From NCBI GenBank assembly GCA_964604675.1, contig CAZSAT010000178.1, positions 1 through 11,710 on the forward strand: 11,710 nucleotides of DNA, given 5' to 3'. The notes under the pieces are model-generated. The model had not been told where the DNA came from and searched no databases. It saw only the letters and a list, made by a program, of their open reading frames with translations. A program made the translations under genes and the position numbers. Numbering within the stretch: the stretch's first letter is position 1; every line of letters begins with the position of its first letter. This stretch comes from CAZSAT01 sp964604675 (GTDB lineage: Bacteria; Myxococcota_A; UBA796; CAJQPC01). Below, one piece after another: positions 1 to 7,211 of the stretch.

Positions 1-56
1 CGCCCGGCGTCGGAGTCCGTAGCGGTCTTGCAGGCGAACACGAGAAGCAGCGTCAT
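1..56 (-). CDS. Partial lipoprotein, N-terminus only (runs off left edge)
   Basis: Only the first 18 codons are inside the window. Read on the minus strand from ATG at 56 they give MTLLLVFACKTATDSDAG, a hydrophobic stretch ending in a lipobox-like VFAC followed by a polar Thr/Ser/Asp/Gly segment. This is the pattern of a lipidated envelope protein whose Cys9 would be the acylated residue. An in-frame upstream ATG at 74 would add MGYSLG and give a more usual signal length; neither start has a clear Shine-Dalgarno. TACTCT (63-68) sits exactly six bases before the ATG at 56, so a leaderless transcript is possible. The gene is divergent from pckA. The body of the protein is missing, so its function is unknown. 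Confidence 0.6.
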   Translation of the reverse strand, partial: MTLLLVFACKTATDSDAG

Positions 57-62
57 GCCCAA

Positions 63-68
63 AGAGTA
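63..68 (-). promoter_or_regulatory. Possible -10 element (TACTCT) for a leaderless lipoprotein transcript
   Basis: On the minus strand TACTCT fits the TANNNT pattern and is followed by six bases and then ATG at 56. Transcription would start at or next to the start codon, consistent with the lack of a ribosome binding site. The -35 position, 17 bases upstream, reads TTTTTC (86-91), which is only a weak match. This is a spacing-based inference. Confidence 0.35.
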
Positions 69-80
69 ACCCATCTCTGA

Positions 81-106
81 GTCACGAAAAAGGCCCGGAT
101 GTCACG
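81..106. repeat. Direct repeat GTCACG, 20-bp period, in the divergent spacer
   Basis: GTCACG occurs at 81-86 and again at 101-106, one copy every 20 bp (about two helical turns). It lies in the spacer between the divergent lipoprotein and pckA genes, where an operator would be expected. Six-base repeats arise by chance in GC-rich DNA, so this is only a candidate protein-binding site. Confidence 0.25.
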
Positions 107-112
107 GGTTTG

Positions 113-163
113 AGGGAGGCGAACCCCGCCACGCTCGGCTAAACGTGGCCGCCTCAGGGAGGC
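113..163 (+). promoter_or_regulatory. pckA leader: duplicated AGGGAGGC and two mutually exclusive hairpins around the RBS
   Basis: AGGGAGGC occurs twice, at 113-120 and 156-163; the second copy is the pckA Shine-Dalgarno (AGGGAGG 156-162, four bases before the GTG at 167). GCCTC (151-155) can pair with GAGGC of the second copy to form a tight hairpin (151-163, three-base loop) that hides the ribosome binding site. Alternatively CGCCTC (150-155) can pair with GAGGCG (116-121), stacked on a perfect six-base stem GCCACG/CGTGGC (128-133 with 144-149), which leaves the Shine-Dalgarno free. The pairings are read directly from the sequence; a regulatory switch is inference. Confidence 0.4.
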
Positions 164-166
164 CCC

Positions 167-1915
167 GTGCACACCGACCTTCGTCCGTTCCGCGCCGAGT
201 ACCTCACCAACCCAACGCAGGAGCAGCTTCGCAAGCTCGCGTTGGAGTGCACGCCGTCCGTGCAGGAGACGGCCTGCGGCAACCTGAACAAGATCAGCCG
301 GAACAAGGCTCGGATGGCGAAGTACACCTACGTCGTCGCCGAAGCCGCGCGCTCCCACGAGTACAGCGCGAAGGTGATCGATCCCGAGCGTGCCCGCGCC
401 TTGATCGACGGGCAGAGGGCCTACATCGAGCAGATCGGCAAGCTGATCGAGGTGCAGGGCTACGTGGGGGTCGGCCCCCGTGCGGCCGGCGTGCAGTGGC
501 TCTACACGCCGGAGGGCGCCAACATCGCGGGGATGCAGAGCATCCTGGCCTTCTCGCGGTCGGACGCGGTCGGCGACGAGGCCTTCCAGGCACGCTTTCG
601 CGTGGTCTACACCCCGGATCACGTGCCCGACATCGAAGGTGGCCAGTGCATCCTGGCCGACCTCGACAACTACGTCACCTACGTGATGGGTCCGGACTAC
701 TTCGGCGAGTCCAAGAAGGGCGCGCTCCGCATGCTGAACAAGTGGGCCTACGGCGAAGGGGCGCTCGTCCTCCACGCGGGCGCCAAGTCGGTGAAGATGG
801 GCGACAAGACCATCTCGATGACGATCATGGGGCTCTCCGGCACCGGCAAGACCACCACCACCTTCTCCAAGCAAGGCGACGTCACCCAGCCCATCCAGGA
901 CGACATGGTCACGCTCTGGCCGGCCGGCGAGGTGACGATCACCGAGAACGGTTGCTTCGCCAAGACCTTCGGGCTGACGGAGGACAGCGAGCCGGTCATC
1001 TACCGCGGCACCGTGTCGCGGGAAGCGTGGGTCGAGAACGCCTACACCGACGAGGACGGCCGCTTCGACTTCTTCAAGACGGTGCTCACCGCCGACGAGG
1101 TGAAGCGCTGGCGCAGCGTGCTCATCCAGACGGGCGCGAACGCCGAGAAGGTGGACCGCTACATCGCCGGCACGGTCTCCGAGCACGAGGTGCGCGACGC
1201 GCATGGCGTGCTCGCCGACGGCTGGGAGTTCGTCGAGTGGACCGGGAACGGCCGCTCCATCATCCCGATGAGCGCGGTCGAAGACGCCGCGGATCTGCAC
1301 GACCTCCCGCCGGTCGAGAGCATGGGCATCCTGAACCGGGACGAGGGCGCCGACGCGTGCACACCTGGGATCGTGCGCTTCACGAGCCCCGAGCAGGCGG
1401 CCGGCTTCTTCATGCTGGGCGAGACGACCAAGACCTCCGCCGCGGGCAAGGATGTGGGCAAGACCCGCAGCCCCTTCACCCAGCCCTTCTTCCCCCTGGC
1501 CCACGGGCTCCAGGCCAAGCGCTTCAGCGAGCTGGTCGCGACGATGCCCAAGGTGACGCTGTGGATGATGAACACCGGCTACGTCGGAGGTTCGCAGAAG
1601 GAGGTCGACGCCGGCTCGGCTCACAAGGTGAAGATCCGGCACAGCTCGGCGATGCTCGAAGCGATGCTCACCGACCGCATCGTGTGGAAGCGGGACGCGG
1701 ACTTCGGCTACGACATCGTGGATCTGGACGCGCCGGAGAACGCTGCCTTGATCGAGCAGGTTCCGGCCGACATCCTGAACCCCGCCCACTACTACGGGCG
1801 CACCGGCAAGAACGCGCTCTACCGCACCTGGGTGCGTGAGATGAAGGCGCAACGACGCGCTTTCCTGCAGAGCTACGACGTGGACGCCGCGATCATCGAG
1901 GCCACCTGCGCCTGA
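167..1915 (+). CDS. pckA: Phosphoenolpyruvate carboxykinase (ATP-type)
   Basis: This cytoplasmic enzyme of gluconeogenesis converts oxaloacetate and ATP to phosphoenolpyruvate, CO2 and ADP. The 582-residue product is slightly longer than the usual ~540. It carries the ATP-family P-loop GLSGTGKTT (222-230), and active-site counterparts of the E. coli enzyme can be placed by spacing: Tyr178 (Tyr207), Lys184 in the KKG motif (Lys213), His203 in LHAGAK (His232), Asp245-Asp246 (Asp268-269), Arg363 (Arg333) and Arg491 (Arg449). ENGCFAKTF (260-268) and NTGYVGG (469-475) match family motifs. After the Asp pair the sequence reads MVTLW instead of the E. coli EHGWD, and the first ~100 residues diverge, so it belongs to a diverged branch. 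The start is GTG, supported by AGGGAGG four bases upstream. The kinase gene 81 bp downstream has its own promoter, so pckA is probably monocistronic. Confidence 0.92.
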   Translation: MHTDLRPFRAEYLTNPTQEQLRKLALECTPSVQETACGNLNKISRNKARMAKYTYVVAEAARSHEYSAKVIDPERARALIDGQRAYIEQIGKLIEVQGYVGVGPRAAGVQWLYTPEGANIAGMQSILAFSRSDAVGDEAFQARFRVVYTPDHVPDIEGGQCILADLDNYVTYVMGPDYFGESKKGALRMLNKWAYGEGALVLHAGAKSVKMGDKTISMTIMGLSGTGKTTTTFSKQGDVTQPIQDDMVTLWPAGEVTITENGCFAKTFGLTEDSEPVIYRGTVSREAWVENAYTDEDGRFDFFKTVLTADEVKRWRSVLIQTGANAEKVDRYIAGTVSEHEVRDAHGVLADGWEFVEWTGNGRSIIPMSAVEDAADLHDLPPVESMGILNRDEGADACTPGIVRFTSPEQAAGFFMLGETTKTSAAGKDVGKTRSPFTQPFFPLAHGLQAKRFSELVATMPKVTLWMMNTGYVGGSQKEVDAGSAHKVKIRHSSAMLEAMLTDRIVWKRDADFGYDIVDLDAPENAALIEQVPADILNPAHYYGRTGKNALYRTWVREMKAQRRAFLQSYDVDAAIIEATCA

Positions 1916-1934
1916 GCGAGCGCCCGGCTGCGGC

Positions 1935-1962
1935 TTGGAACCCGCCCGTCCTCCGTTACACT
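1935..1962 (+). promoter_or_regulatory. Sigma70-like promoter of the kinase-HEAT-HD-GYP operon
   Basis: TTGGAA (1935-1940) and TACACT (1957-1962), separated by 16 bp, match the -35 and -10 consensus four of six each. They lie in the 81-bp gap after pckA. Transcription would start near 1969, leaving a leader of about 28 bases with AGGAG (1983-1987) nine bases before the GTG start of the kinase. Confidence 0.5.
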
Positions 1963-1996
1963 GTGGCCGTTCGAGGCACACCAGGAGCGGGTTCCG

Positions 1997-3220
1997 GTGG
2001 CCGGCAAGCCTCCAAAGCGCGACGACGACACGCCGGCTCCGGCGCACACCTTCGATCTGTCCGACGAGGGTGGTTGGCAGGACCCGGAGAGCCGCCCTTC
2101 GGACGAGGCCGTGCGGATCTCGATCTCCGATCCCGAGATCGGCCACACGGGCGGCGTCACCACCGACAGCCGCTGGTCGGGTGCCACCGGCCTGACCGGG
2201 CCGCAGCTCACCTGGTCCACGCGCCCGGAGCTCGACGCCTTCACCGTCCGCTTCAAGGTCCCCGGCTACAAGCTGCTCCGGCCCCTCGCGCACGGTGGCA
2301 TGGGCGAGGTGTACCTGGCCGAACGCCGCGGCGACACGGGTGTGGGTGTGCTGTGCGCTCTGAAGGTCATCCTGCCTTCCCGGGTGGGGGACGAGGGCTT
2401 CCAAGCCCGTTTCCTGAACGAGGCGCGCATGGCCTCGAAGCTGCGCCACCCCAACGTGGTGCAGGTCTTCGACGTGGGCCGCGTGCTCGATCGCCTCTTC
2501 ATCGCGATGGAGTGGGTCGAAGGCCTCGACGCGCGCGGCCTGATGCGGCGCGCACGGCAGCGGAAGGCCGAGATTCCGCTCAAGCACGTCTTGTTCGTGC
2601 TCCGGGAGTCCTTGAAGGGTCTGCACTACGCCCACACGGCAAAGGACCCGTCCGGTCAGCCGCTCGGCCTCGTGCACCGGGATCTCTCACCCGAGAACCT
2701 GCTGCTGTCTCGCGACGGCGCGGTGAAGCTCACCGACTTCGGCGTGGCCCAGGAGCAGGCCACCGGGCCGCGCAAGCGTCGGCTGGCGGGCAAGGTGCAC
2801 TACTTCGCGCCCGAGCTCTTCAAGGGCGCTCGCGCGTCGGTGCAGAGCGACCTCTTCGCGCTGGGCGTCACCTTCTACGAGATGCTCACGGTTCGGCCGC
2901 TCTTCTCGCGGAAGCTCGCCCTGTCCGACGTGAAGAAGGCCATCAAGGACTTCGACCCGGAAGAGCGCCTCGCAGGCGATCTCACGATCCCCGATGAGCT
3001 GGAGGACATCCTCCTGAGGGTGCTCGCCGCGGATCCTGCGGATCGGTACGGCAGCGCCCTCGAGCTCCTGGAAGACGTCAACGACTACCTCTACGAGTCC
3101 GGGCTCCGCCTGCTGGACGCGCACTTCGCCGAGTACGTGCAGCGCGTGCTGAGCCTGCCCTTCTTCGAGCGGCGTGAGACGCCGGCCGGGTTGGAAGACT
3201 GGGAGGCGAGCTCGGAATGA
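1997..3220 (+). CDS. Soluble Ser/Thr protein kinase (Pkn/Hanks type)
   Basis: This is a eukaryotic-like protein kinase that transfers ATP phosphate to Ser/Thr of partner proteins. Of 407 residues, 1-90 form a polar, probably disordered tail rich in Asp, Ser, Thr and Pro. The kinase domain (about 91-365) has the glycine loop AHGGMGEVYLA (98-108), ATP-binding Lys123, helix-C Glu142, catalytic loop HRDLSPEN (227-234, Asp229), DFG (247-249), APE (271-273), Asp285 and Arg350. All key residues are present, so it should be active. The HRDLSPEN loop variant is common in myxobacterial kinases. No transmembrane segment or sensor domain follows; the C-terminal ~40 residues are helical. The GTG start has AGGAG nine bases upstream. 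The gene overlaps the next by ATGA (3217-3220), so the HEAT protein is a likely partner or substrate (inference). Confidence 0.95.
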   Translation: MAGKPPKRDDDTPAPAHTFDLSDEGGWQDPESRPSDEAVRISISDPEIGHTGGVTTDSRWSGATGLTGPQLTWSTRPELDAFTVRFKVPGYKLLRPLAHGGMGEVYLAERRGDTGVGVLCALKVILPSRVGDEGFQARFLNEARMASKLRHPNVVQVFDVGRVLDRLFIAMEWVEGLDARGLMRRARQRKAEIPLKHVLFVLRESLKGLHYAHTAKDPSGQPLGLVHRDLSPENLLLSRDGAVKLTDFGVAQEQATGPRKRRLAGKVHYFAPELFKGARASVQSDLFALGVTFYEMLTVRPLFSRKLALSDVKKAIKDFDPEERLAGDLTIPDELEDILLRVLAADPADRYGSALELLEDVNDYLYESGLRLLDAHFAEYVQRVLSLPFFERRETPAGLEDWEASSE

Positions 3221-4935
3221 CCGAGGAGCAGCAGGAAGCGCTGGTCGTGGTCGTGGAGCGGATCGAGCATGCGTTGGTCCAGGCGCGCATGTACGGCGGC
3301 CGCCACCCGCTGACCGAGGCCGCCGGCGGGCAGGTGCTCGACGCGCTGGCGCCCACCCTGTCCGAGCTCGGCTCGGTGCGCTTCGAGAGCGCCCCGGACG
3401 GCTTGTGGGTCAAGGGCGAGCTCCTCGGTCAGGAGGACGACGACAGTGAAGGGCTGGGGCGGCACCTCCACCGCGAAGGCATCGCGGAGCTCACCGTCAC
3501 CGACGGCCTGACCGCCGATGAGCTCGGCCGGCTGCTGGACATCCTGCGCCTGAACCTCGCGCTTCCTCAGTACGAAGAGGAGACCCTCGAGCACCTGCTC
3601 TGGCAGGCGGAGTTCGAGTGCGTGGACTTCCGCGCGGTGAAGTCCCTGATGGAAGCCGAGGCGATCTCCGGCGACCACCAGAACTTCCTGCAGGAGACCC
3701 ACAAGGGCATGATGGAAGACATCATCGAGCGCCGGAAGGAAGCGCTGCGCAGGATGGCCGCCTCGGTGCAGGACGACGTCATCCACCGAGCGATGTCCGA
3801 GAACCAGCTCCAGGGGCTGGCCGAAGAAGAGATCGAGATCGACGACACGCCCTGGGCGAAGCTGCTGCTCGATCCCGACCACCCGGACTACCGGGATCTG
3901 GTCGCGCTTCGCGACGAGGTCGCCGGCGAACGCAACGCCGACATGATGGCGCGGGTCTTCCTCATCCTCTGCCGTGCGGCGGTGGCTCGGCGCGGAGAGC
4001 TCAAGCCGGCGGAGGCGCTGGCGCTGGCGAAGCAGGTACTCGACGGTCTCTACGACTCTGGCGTGCCCTTTGCGCTCGCACAGGCAGCGGACGGTGTCCG
4101 GGCCTTGCTCGAGGAACACCGGGGGCAGGGCGGTCCCGTGATGCAGGAGATCGCCCAGCTGGGCGAGGCGGCGTTCCAGCCGATGAAGGTGGCGCGGACC
4201 CTGCTCGCGCTCAGCCCGGACACGCGCTACCGACCAGAAGAGGCGACCGATCTGGTGGCGCGCCTGCCAGACGCGGCCTTCCTCGCCGTGGTGGAGCGTG
4301 CCAACGCTGTGGATGCGGAGGACGCCGGCTGGCTCCAACAGATGCTCGCGGTGGCAGCCACCGAGCGTGTGGAGAGCTGGCTCGACGATCCGCGGGTGCA
4401 GCCCGAGCGCCTGGTTCCCACCATCGGGCTGATGAGCTTCTCCAACGCTCCGGGGGCCAAGGCACGCCGCCGGGAGCTGCTCCGGCACCCCACCGCGCCG
4501 GTTCGTCAGGCCGTGCTGCGCTGGTACGCGCGGGACCTGCCGGCCACCGATCTCGAACACGTGCTCCACGCGCTCCGCGACCGGAGCGCGGGGGTACGAC
4601 GCGAAGCCATCGCGGCCTTGAAGGCCCAGCGGGTGAAGGGCACGTCGCGCTGGCTGCGTGACCAGGTCTCGGGGCCGGGCTTCAAGAAGCAGAGCGCCGA
4701 GATCAAGCTGGATCTGTGTGTGGCGCTGGGTGAGGTGGCCGGGGACTTCGGCGTCGACGTGCTCCGCGCCCTGGTCGACGACGGCGAGGGTGACGAGGTC
4801 GCGGCGGCCGCGTCCGGGCTCGCGGCTGCAGGAACCCCCAAGGCCGTGGCCGCTCTGAAGAAGGGCGCCTCGAGCTGGGCTCCCGCTCGTCGTTCCGCGT
4901 GCTCGCACGCGCTGCAGCGGATGAGGGCGCGATGA
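3217..4935 (+). CDS. HEAT-like repeat protein, kinase-operon partner
   Basis: The 572-residue protein is predicted cytoplasmic, with no signal peptide or membrane segment. Residues ~10-115 form a helical/beta module: a QARMYGGRHPLTEAA segment (22-36), a hydrophobic strand leading to LWVKGELL (63-70), then helices and GIAEL...DGLTADELGRLLDIL. This pattern recurs in HEAT-repeat and HD-GYP proteins of Myxococcota and related groups (recalled family knowledge), and appears in weaker form in the next gene. Residues ~120-300 are acidic and helical. Residues ~418-550 show helical pairs typical of HEAT/PBS-lyase-like repeats, for example HPTAPVRQAVLRWYAR and DRSAGVRREAIAALKA. HEAT repeats are protein-binding scaffolds and no catalytic motif is visible. 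ATGA overlaps at both ends (3217-3220 and 4932-4935) imply translational coupling with the kinase and the HD-GYP-like protein. The exact role is unknown. Confidence 0.8.
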   Translation: MTEEQQEALVVVVERIEHALVQARMYGGRHPLTEAAGGQVLDALAPTLSELGSVRFESAPDGLWVKGELLGQEDDDSEGLGRHLHREGIAELTVTDGLTADELGRLLDILRLNLALPQYEEETLEHLLWQAEFECVDFRAVKSLMEAEAISGDHQNFLQETHKGMMEDIIERRKEALRRMAASVQDDVIHRAMSENQLQGLAEEEIEIDDTPWAKLLLDPDHPDYRDLVALRDEVAGERNADMMARVFLILCRAAVARRGELKPAEALALAKQVLDGLYDSGVPFALAQAADGVRALLEEHRGQGGPVMQEIAQLGEAAFQPMKVARTLLALSPDTRYRPEEATDLVARLPDAAFLAVVERANAVDAEDAGWLQQMLAVAATERVESWLDDPRVQPERLVPTIGLMSFSNAPGAKARRRELLRHPTAPVRQAVLRWYARDLPATDLEHVLHALRDRSAGVRREAIAALKAQRVKGTSRWLRDQVSGPGFKKQSAEIKLDLCVALGEVAGDFGVDVLRALVDDGEGDEVAAAASGLAAAGTPKAVAALKKGASSWAPARRSACSHALQRMRAR

Positions 4936-6449
4936 GCGACGGTGCGCAGGTCGAAGTCGGTGAGCTGACCGAACGGGACCGGATCCGGCGTCGGACCATC
5001 GCCAAGGCAGCGCGCAACTTCCTGGTCCGGCTCGACGCGCTCGGGCGGCTGTTGGCCATGCACCACGAAGACAACGACGCGGTGGTCGAGCTGCTCGAGA
5101 AGGCGAGCATCGACCTACGCGAACTGCAGGCGAAGACGGGCGAGGCCGCCTTCGTGTTCACCGAGGGGCACAGCTTCGTCAACGGGGTCTGGGTGCGCTC
5201 CACCCAGCGGGCCTGGGAAGCGGGCAAGCGCCTGACGGAGCGTCTCGCCCAGCTGAAGGGCCGCGGCATGGTGCTCGAGGACAAGCTCTCGTCGGACTCG
5301 CTGCTCGCCCTGTCTCGGCTCACCCGCAAGGGCACCAACCTCCCCGAGTTGTTCGACGTGCCCGGTGTGCGCCTGCTGCCGGCAGCGTCCGACGCCGACC
5401 TGGCGCGCATGGGCCGCGCACGGCAGCGCGAGCTGGCGGTCGACCTGTTCCGGGAAGGCCTGATCACGATCTCCGCCCGGGACCTCCAGGAGCTCGACCT
5501 CTACATGCGGCGGCGGCAGCGGGCGCTCTGCCAGGCGCTGATCTCCTTGGCCGAGGACTCGACCGAGGACCTGCTGGCGCTCACCACCATCCGCGAGCCG
5601 CGCCTTCCGGCACAGGCACACACCTTGATGGTGACGGTGCTGGCCATCGCCCTTGGCCGTGCCCTGGACATGCCGCGGCGTGAGCTGCTGCGCCTGGCCA
5701 TTGCGGCGCTCTCCCACAACATGGGCGAGGCCTTCATCAACCCGAAGGCCTTCGCGCTGCCGCGCGAGTACAACGACAAGGAGCGTCGCTTCGTCCAGCG
5801 GCACGCCCTGCTCGGGTTCAAGCACCAGCTCAAGACCTACGGCCTGCAGGGGCCGGCGCTCGACCGCGCGGTGGCGTGCGCGGAGCACCACCTGCACGTC
5901 GACGGCAAGGGTGGCTACCCCTACAAGACCCGCGCCAGGCCGCACCTCTTCTCACGCATCATCGGCGTGGCCGACGTCTACCTCGCGCTGTGCGCGGATC
6001 GACCGCACCGGACGGGCTACACCCCCGACCAGGCGATGAAGCTCGCGCTCAGGCTCCGCGGCAAGCAGTTCGATCGGCCGCTCTTGAAGCTCCTGGTGCG
6101 GGTGGTGGGGCGCTACCCGCCGGGCTCGCTGGTCGAGCTCGACACGGGGGCGTGGGCCGTGGTCATCGGGCCGGGCGCGGGACAGTTTCCGCTCGAGCGC
6201 CCGAAGGTGCTGCTCATCAGCGACGAAGATGGCTACGAGCTGGCCCAGCCCATCGAGGTCGATCTCGGCGAGCGCCACGGTCGACGCAAGGCGTGGCTCC
6301 GCACCATCGCCCGGACCCGCGACCCGCGCGCGACCGGCATCGAGGTGCACAAGTTCCTCTTCTCCGATCGCGTCGAGGTGCCGCCCGTGAAGCTGGACCA
6401 CGACGTGAAGAAGCGCCGCCGGGCGCCCGAAGACGGTCAGAAGCCGTAG
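4932..6449 (+). CDS. Degenerate HD-GYP-like domain protein
   Basis: The 505-residue protein is predicted cytoplasmic. Residues ~20-133 resemble the N-terminal module of the upstream HEAT protein (helices, then FVNGVWV at 82-88, then LKGRGMVLEDKLSSDSLLAL). Residues ~225-390 are an HD-GYP-type fold, a family that hydrolyses cyclic di-GMP using a bound metal centre. First His230, second-helix His291, HH (319-320), DGKGGYP (324-330) and Asp348 in GVADVY are retained. The signature HDxGK reads HNMGE (262-266), and the Glu after HH is Leu321. Loss of the metal-ligand Asp and the Lys suggests weak or absent hydrolase activity, perhaps a nucleotide sensor instead. Residues ~398-450 form a small beta-rich C-terminal domain often seen after such HD-GYP domains. 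I chose ATG 4932 because it overlaps the preceding stop (ATGA) and leaves the normal module boundary. Its tail overlaps the convergent DUF1571 gene by 13 bp. Confidence 0.85.
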   Translation: MSDGAQVEVGELTERDRIRRRTIAKAARNFLVRLDALGRLLAMHHEDNDAVVELLEKASIDLRELQAKTGEAAFVFTEGHSFVNGVWVRSTQRAWEAGKRLTERLAQLKGRGMVLEDKLSSDSLLALSRLTRKGTNLPELFDVPGVRLLPAASDADLARMGRARQRELAVDLFREGLITISARDLQELDLYMRRRQRALCQALISLAEDSTEDLLALTTIREPRLPAQAHTLMVTVLAIALGRALDMPRRELLRLAIAALSHNMGEAFINPKAFALPREYNDKERRFVQRHALLGFKHQLKTYGLQGPALDRAVACAEHHLHVDGKGGYPYKTRARPHLFSRIIGVADVYLALCADRPHRTGYTPDQAMKLALRLRGKQFDRPLLKLLVRVVGRYPPGSLVELDTGAWAVVIGPGAGQFPLERPKVLLISDEDGYELAQPIEVDLGERHGRRKAWLRTIARTRDPRATGIEVHKFLFSDRVEVPPVKLDHDVKKRRRAPEDGQKP

Positions 6450-7153
6450 GCGGGGTTGTCCGGATCGAAGTCGTGGTCGGTCAGGCCCACGTTCACTTGC
6501 AGGTCGGCGAAGAGGAAGCGCTCGACCATGCGGAGCGAGCCGTCCTCGACGTCCCAGACCTCGAAGCTGGCCGGGAGGTGCAGGTCGTCGTAGGCACACA
6601 CCTTGGCCTTGGTGGCGTAGAACGCGGGATCCTGCGCCTTCGGAAGGTGCGCCTCGTAGCAGCTCACCGCGCGGCCGGAGACCTGGGAGGACCCCAGCCA
6701 GGTGAAGGTTGCGCCGTGGCGCTCGGGGGCATCGCGGACCCGCCAGGTGTCAGCGATGATCTTCCCGACGGCGAAGGGCACGCCGGAGTCGAGCACGGAG
6801 TGGCGTGACTCGGCGGTCGCCACCTTGCCGAGCGGGTCGAGGTTCAGGGTGGGCAGGAACCGTCCGGGGTTCACCCTCAGGTCCCCGTCGTTCCAGCCCT
6901 GCCGGTACAAGAGCTCGCGCCCGGTGTTCACCTCGCCCACCCAGGTGAGCATCACCTCGTGGGGCCGACGGTACTTGAGCGTCATGACCTCCTTGTCCTT
7001 GAGGTGGCCGTCCACGTACTCCTGCATCTCCAGGGTGTAGGTGGAGTCCTGGAGCTGCGCTTCGGCGGCCTCGATCCGGGCGACGAGCGCGAACACCTGC
7101 TCACGGTCGTCGGCGAGGGCGGGGGGCAGGACGAACAGGTTCGAGAGGATCAT
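6437..7153 (-). CDS. DUF1571 family exported protein
   Basis: The 238-residue product begins MILSNLFVLPPALADD, a short hydrophobic segment ending in an Ala-Leu-Ala cleavage-like site, so it is probably periplasmic. The body fits DUF1571: YRRPHEVMLTWVGEVNTGRE (61-80), LLYRQGWNDGDLRVNP (81-96), TLNLDPLG (102-109), ESRHSVLDSG (115-124) and the C-terminal LTDHDFDPDNPAYGF (224-238). Family members are exported and of unknown function; I suspect a LolA/LppX-like fold that binds lipid or a hydrophobic ligand, which is inference. No Shine-Dalgarno precedes the ATG, and no other start codon exists before the in-frame stop at 7193-7195. The gene lies 58 bp after the preceding minus-strand gene, probably co-transcribed, and ends 13 bp inside the convergent HD-GYP-like gene. 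Confidence 0.85.
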   Translation of the reverse strand: MILSNLFVLPPALADDREQVFALVARIEAAEAQLQDSTYTLEMQEYVDGHLKDKEVMTLKYRRPHEVMLTWVGEVNTGRELLYRQGWNDGDLRVNPGRFLPTLNLDPLGKVATAESRHSVLDSGVPFAVGKIIADTWRVRDAPERHGATFTWLGSSQVSGRAVSCYEAHLPKAQDPAFYATKAKVCAYDDLHLPASFEVWDVEDGSLRMVERFLFADLQVNVGLTDHDFDPDNPAYGF

Positions 7154-7211
7154 GGCACCGCGTCTAACGCGCGAGGGCCTGCGAACCTTCGGTCACGGCC
7201 TGTCTCCGACC

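Noticed and set aside
53..2677. 874-codon open frame on the minus strand opposite pckA and the kinase
   Set aside because: It is antisense to two genes with complete catalytic motifs, its translation is Arg/His/Gly/Leu-rich without domains, and it results from high third-position GC.
3091..4908. 605-codon minus-strand open frame opposite the HEAT protein
   Set aside because: Shadow of the plus-strand gene, which has start/stop overlaps with both neighbours; the antisense translation has no recognisable family.
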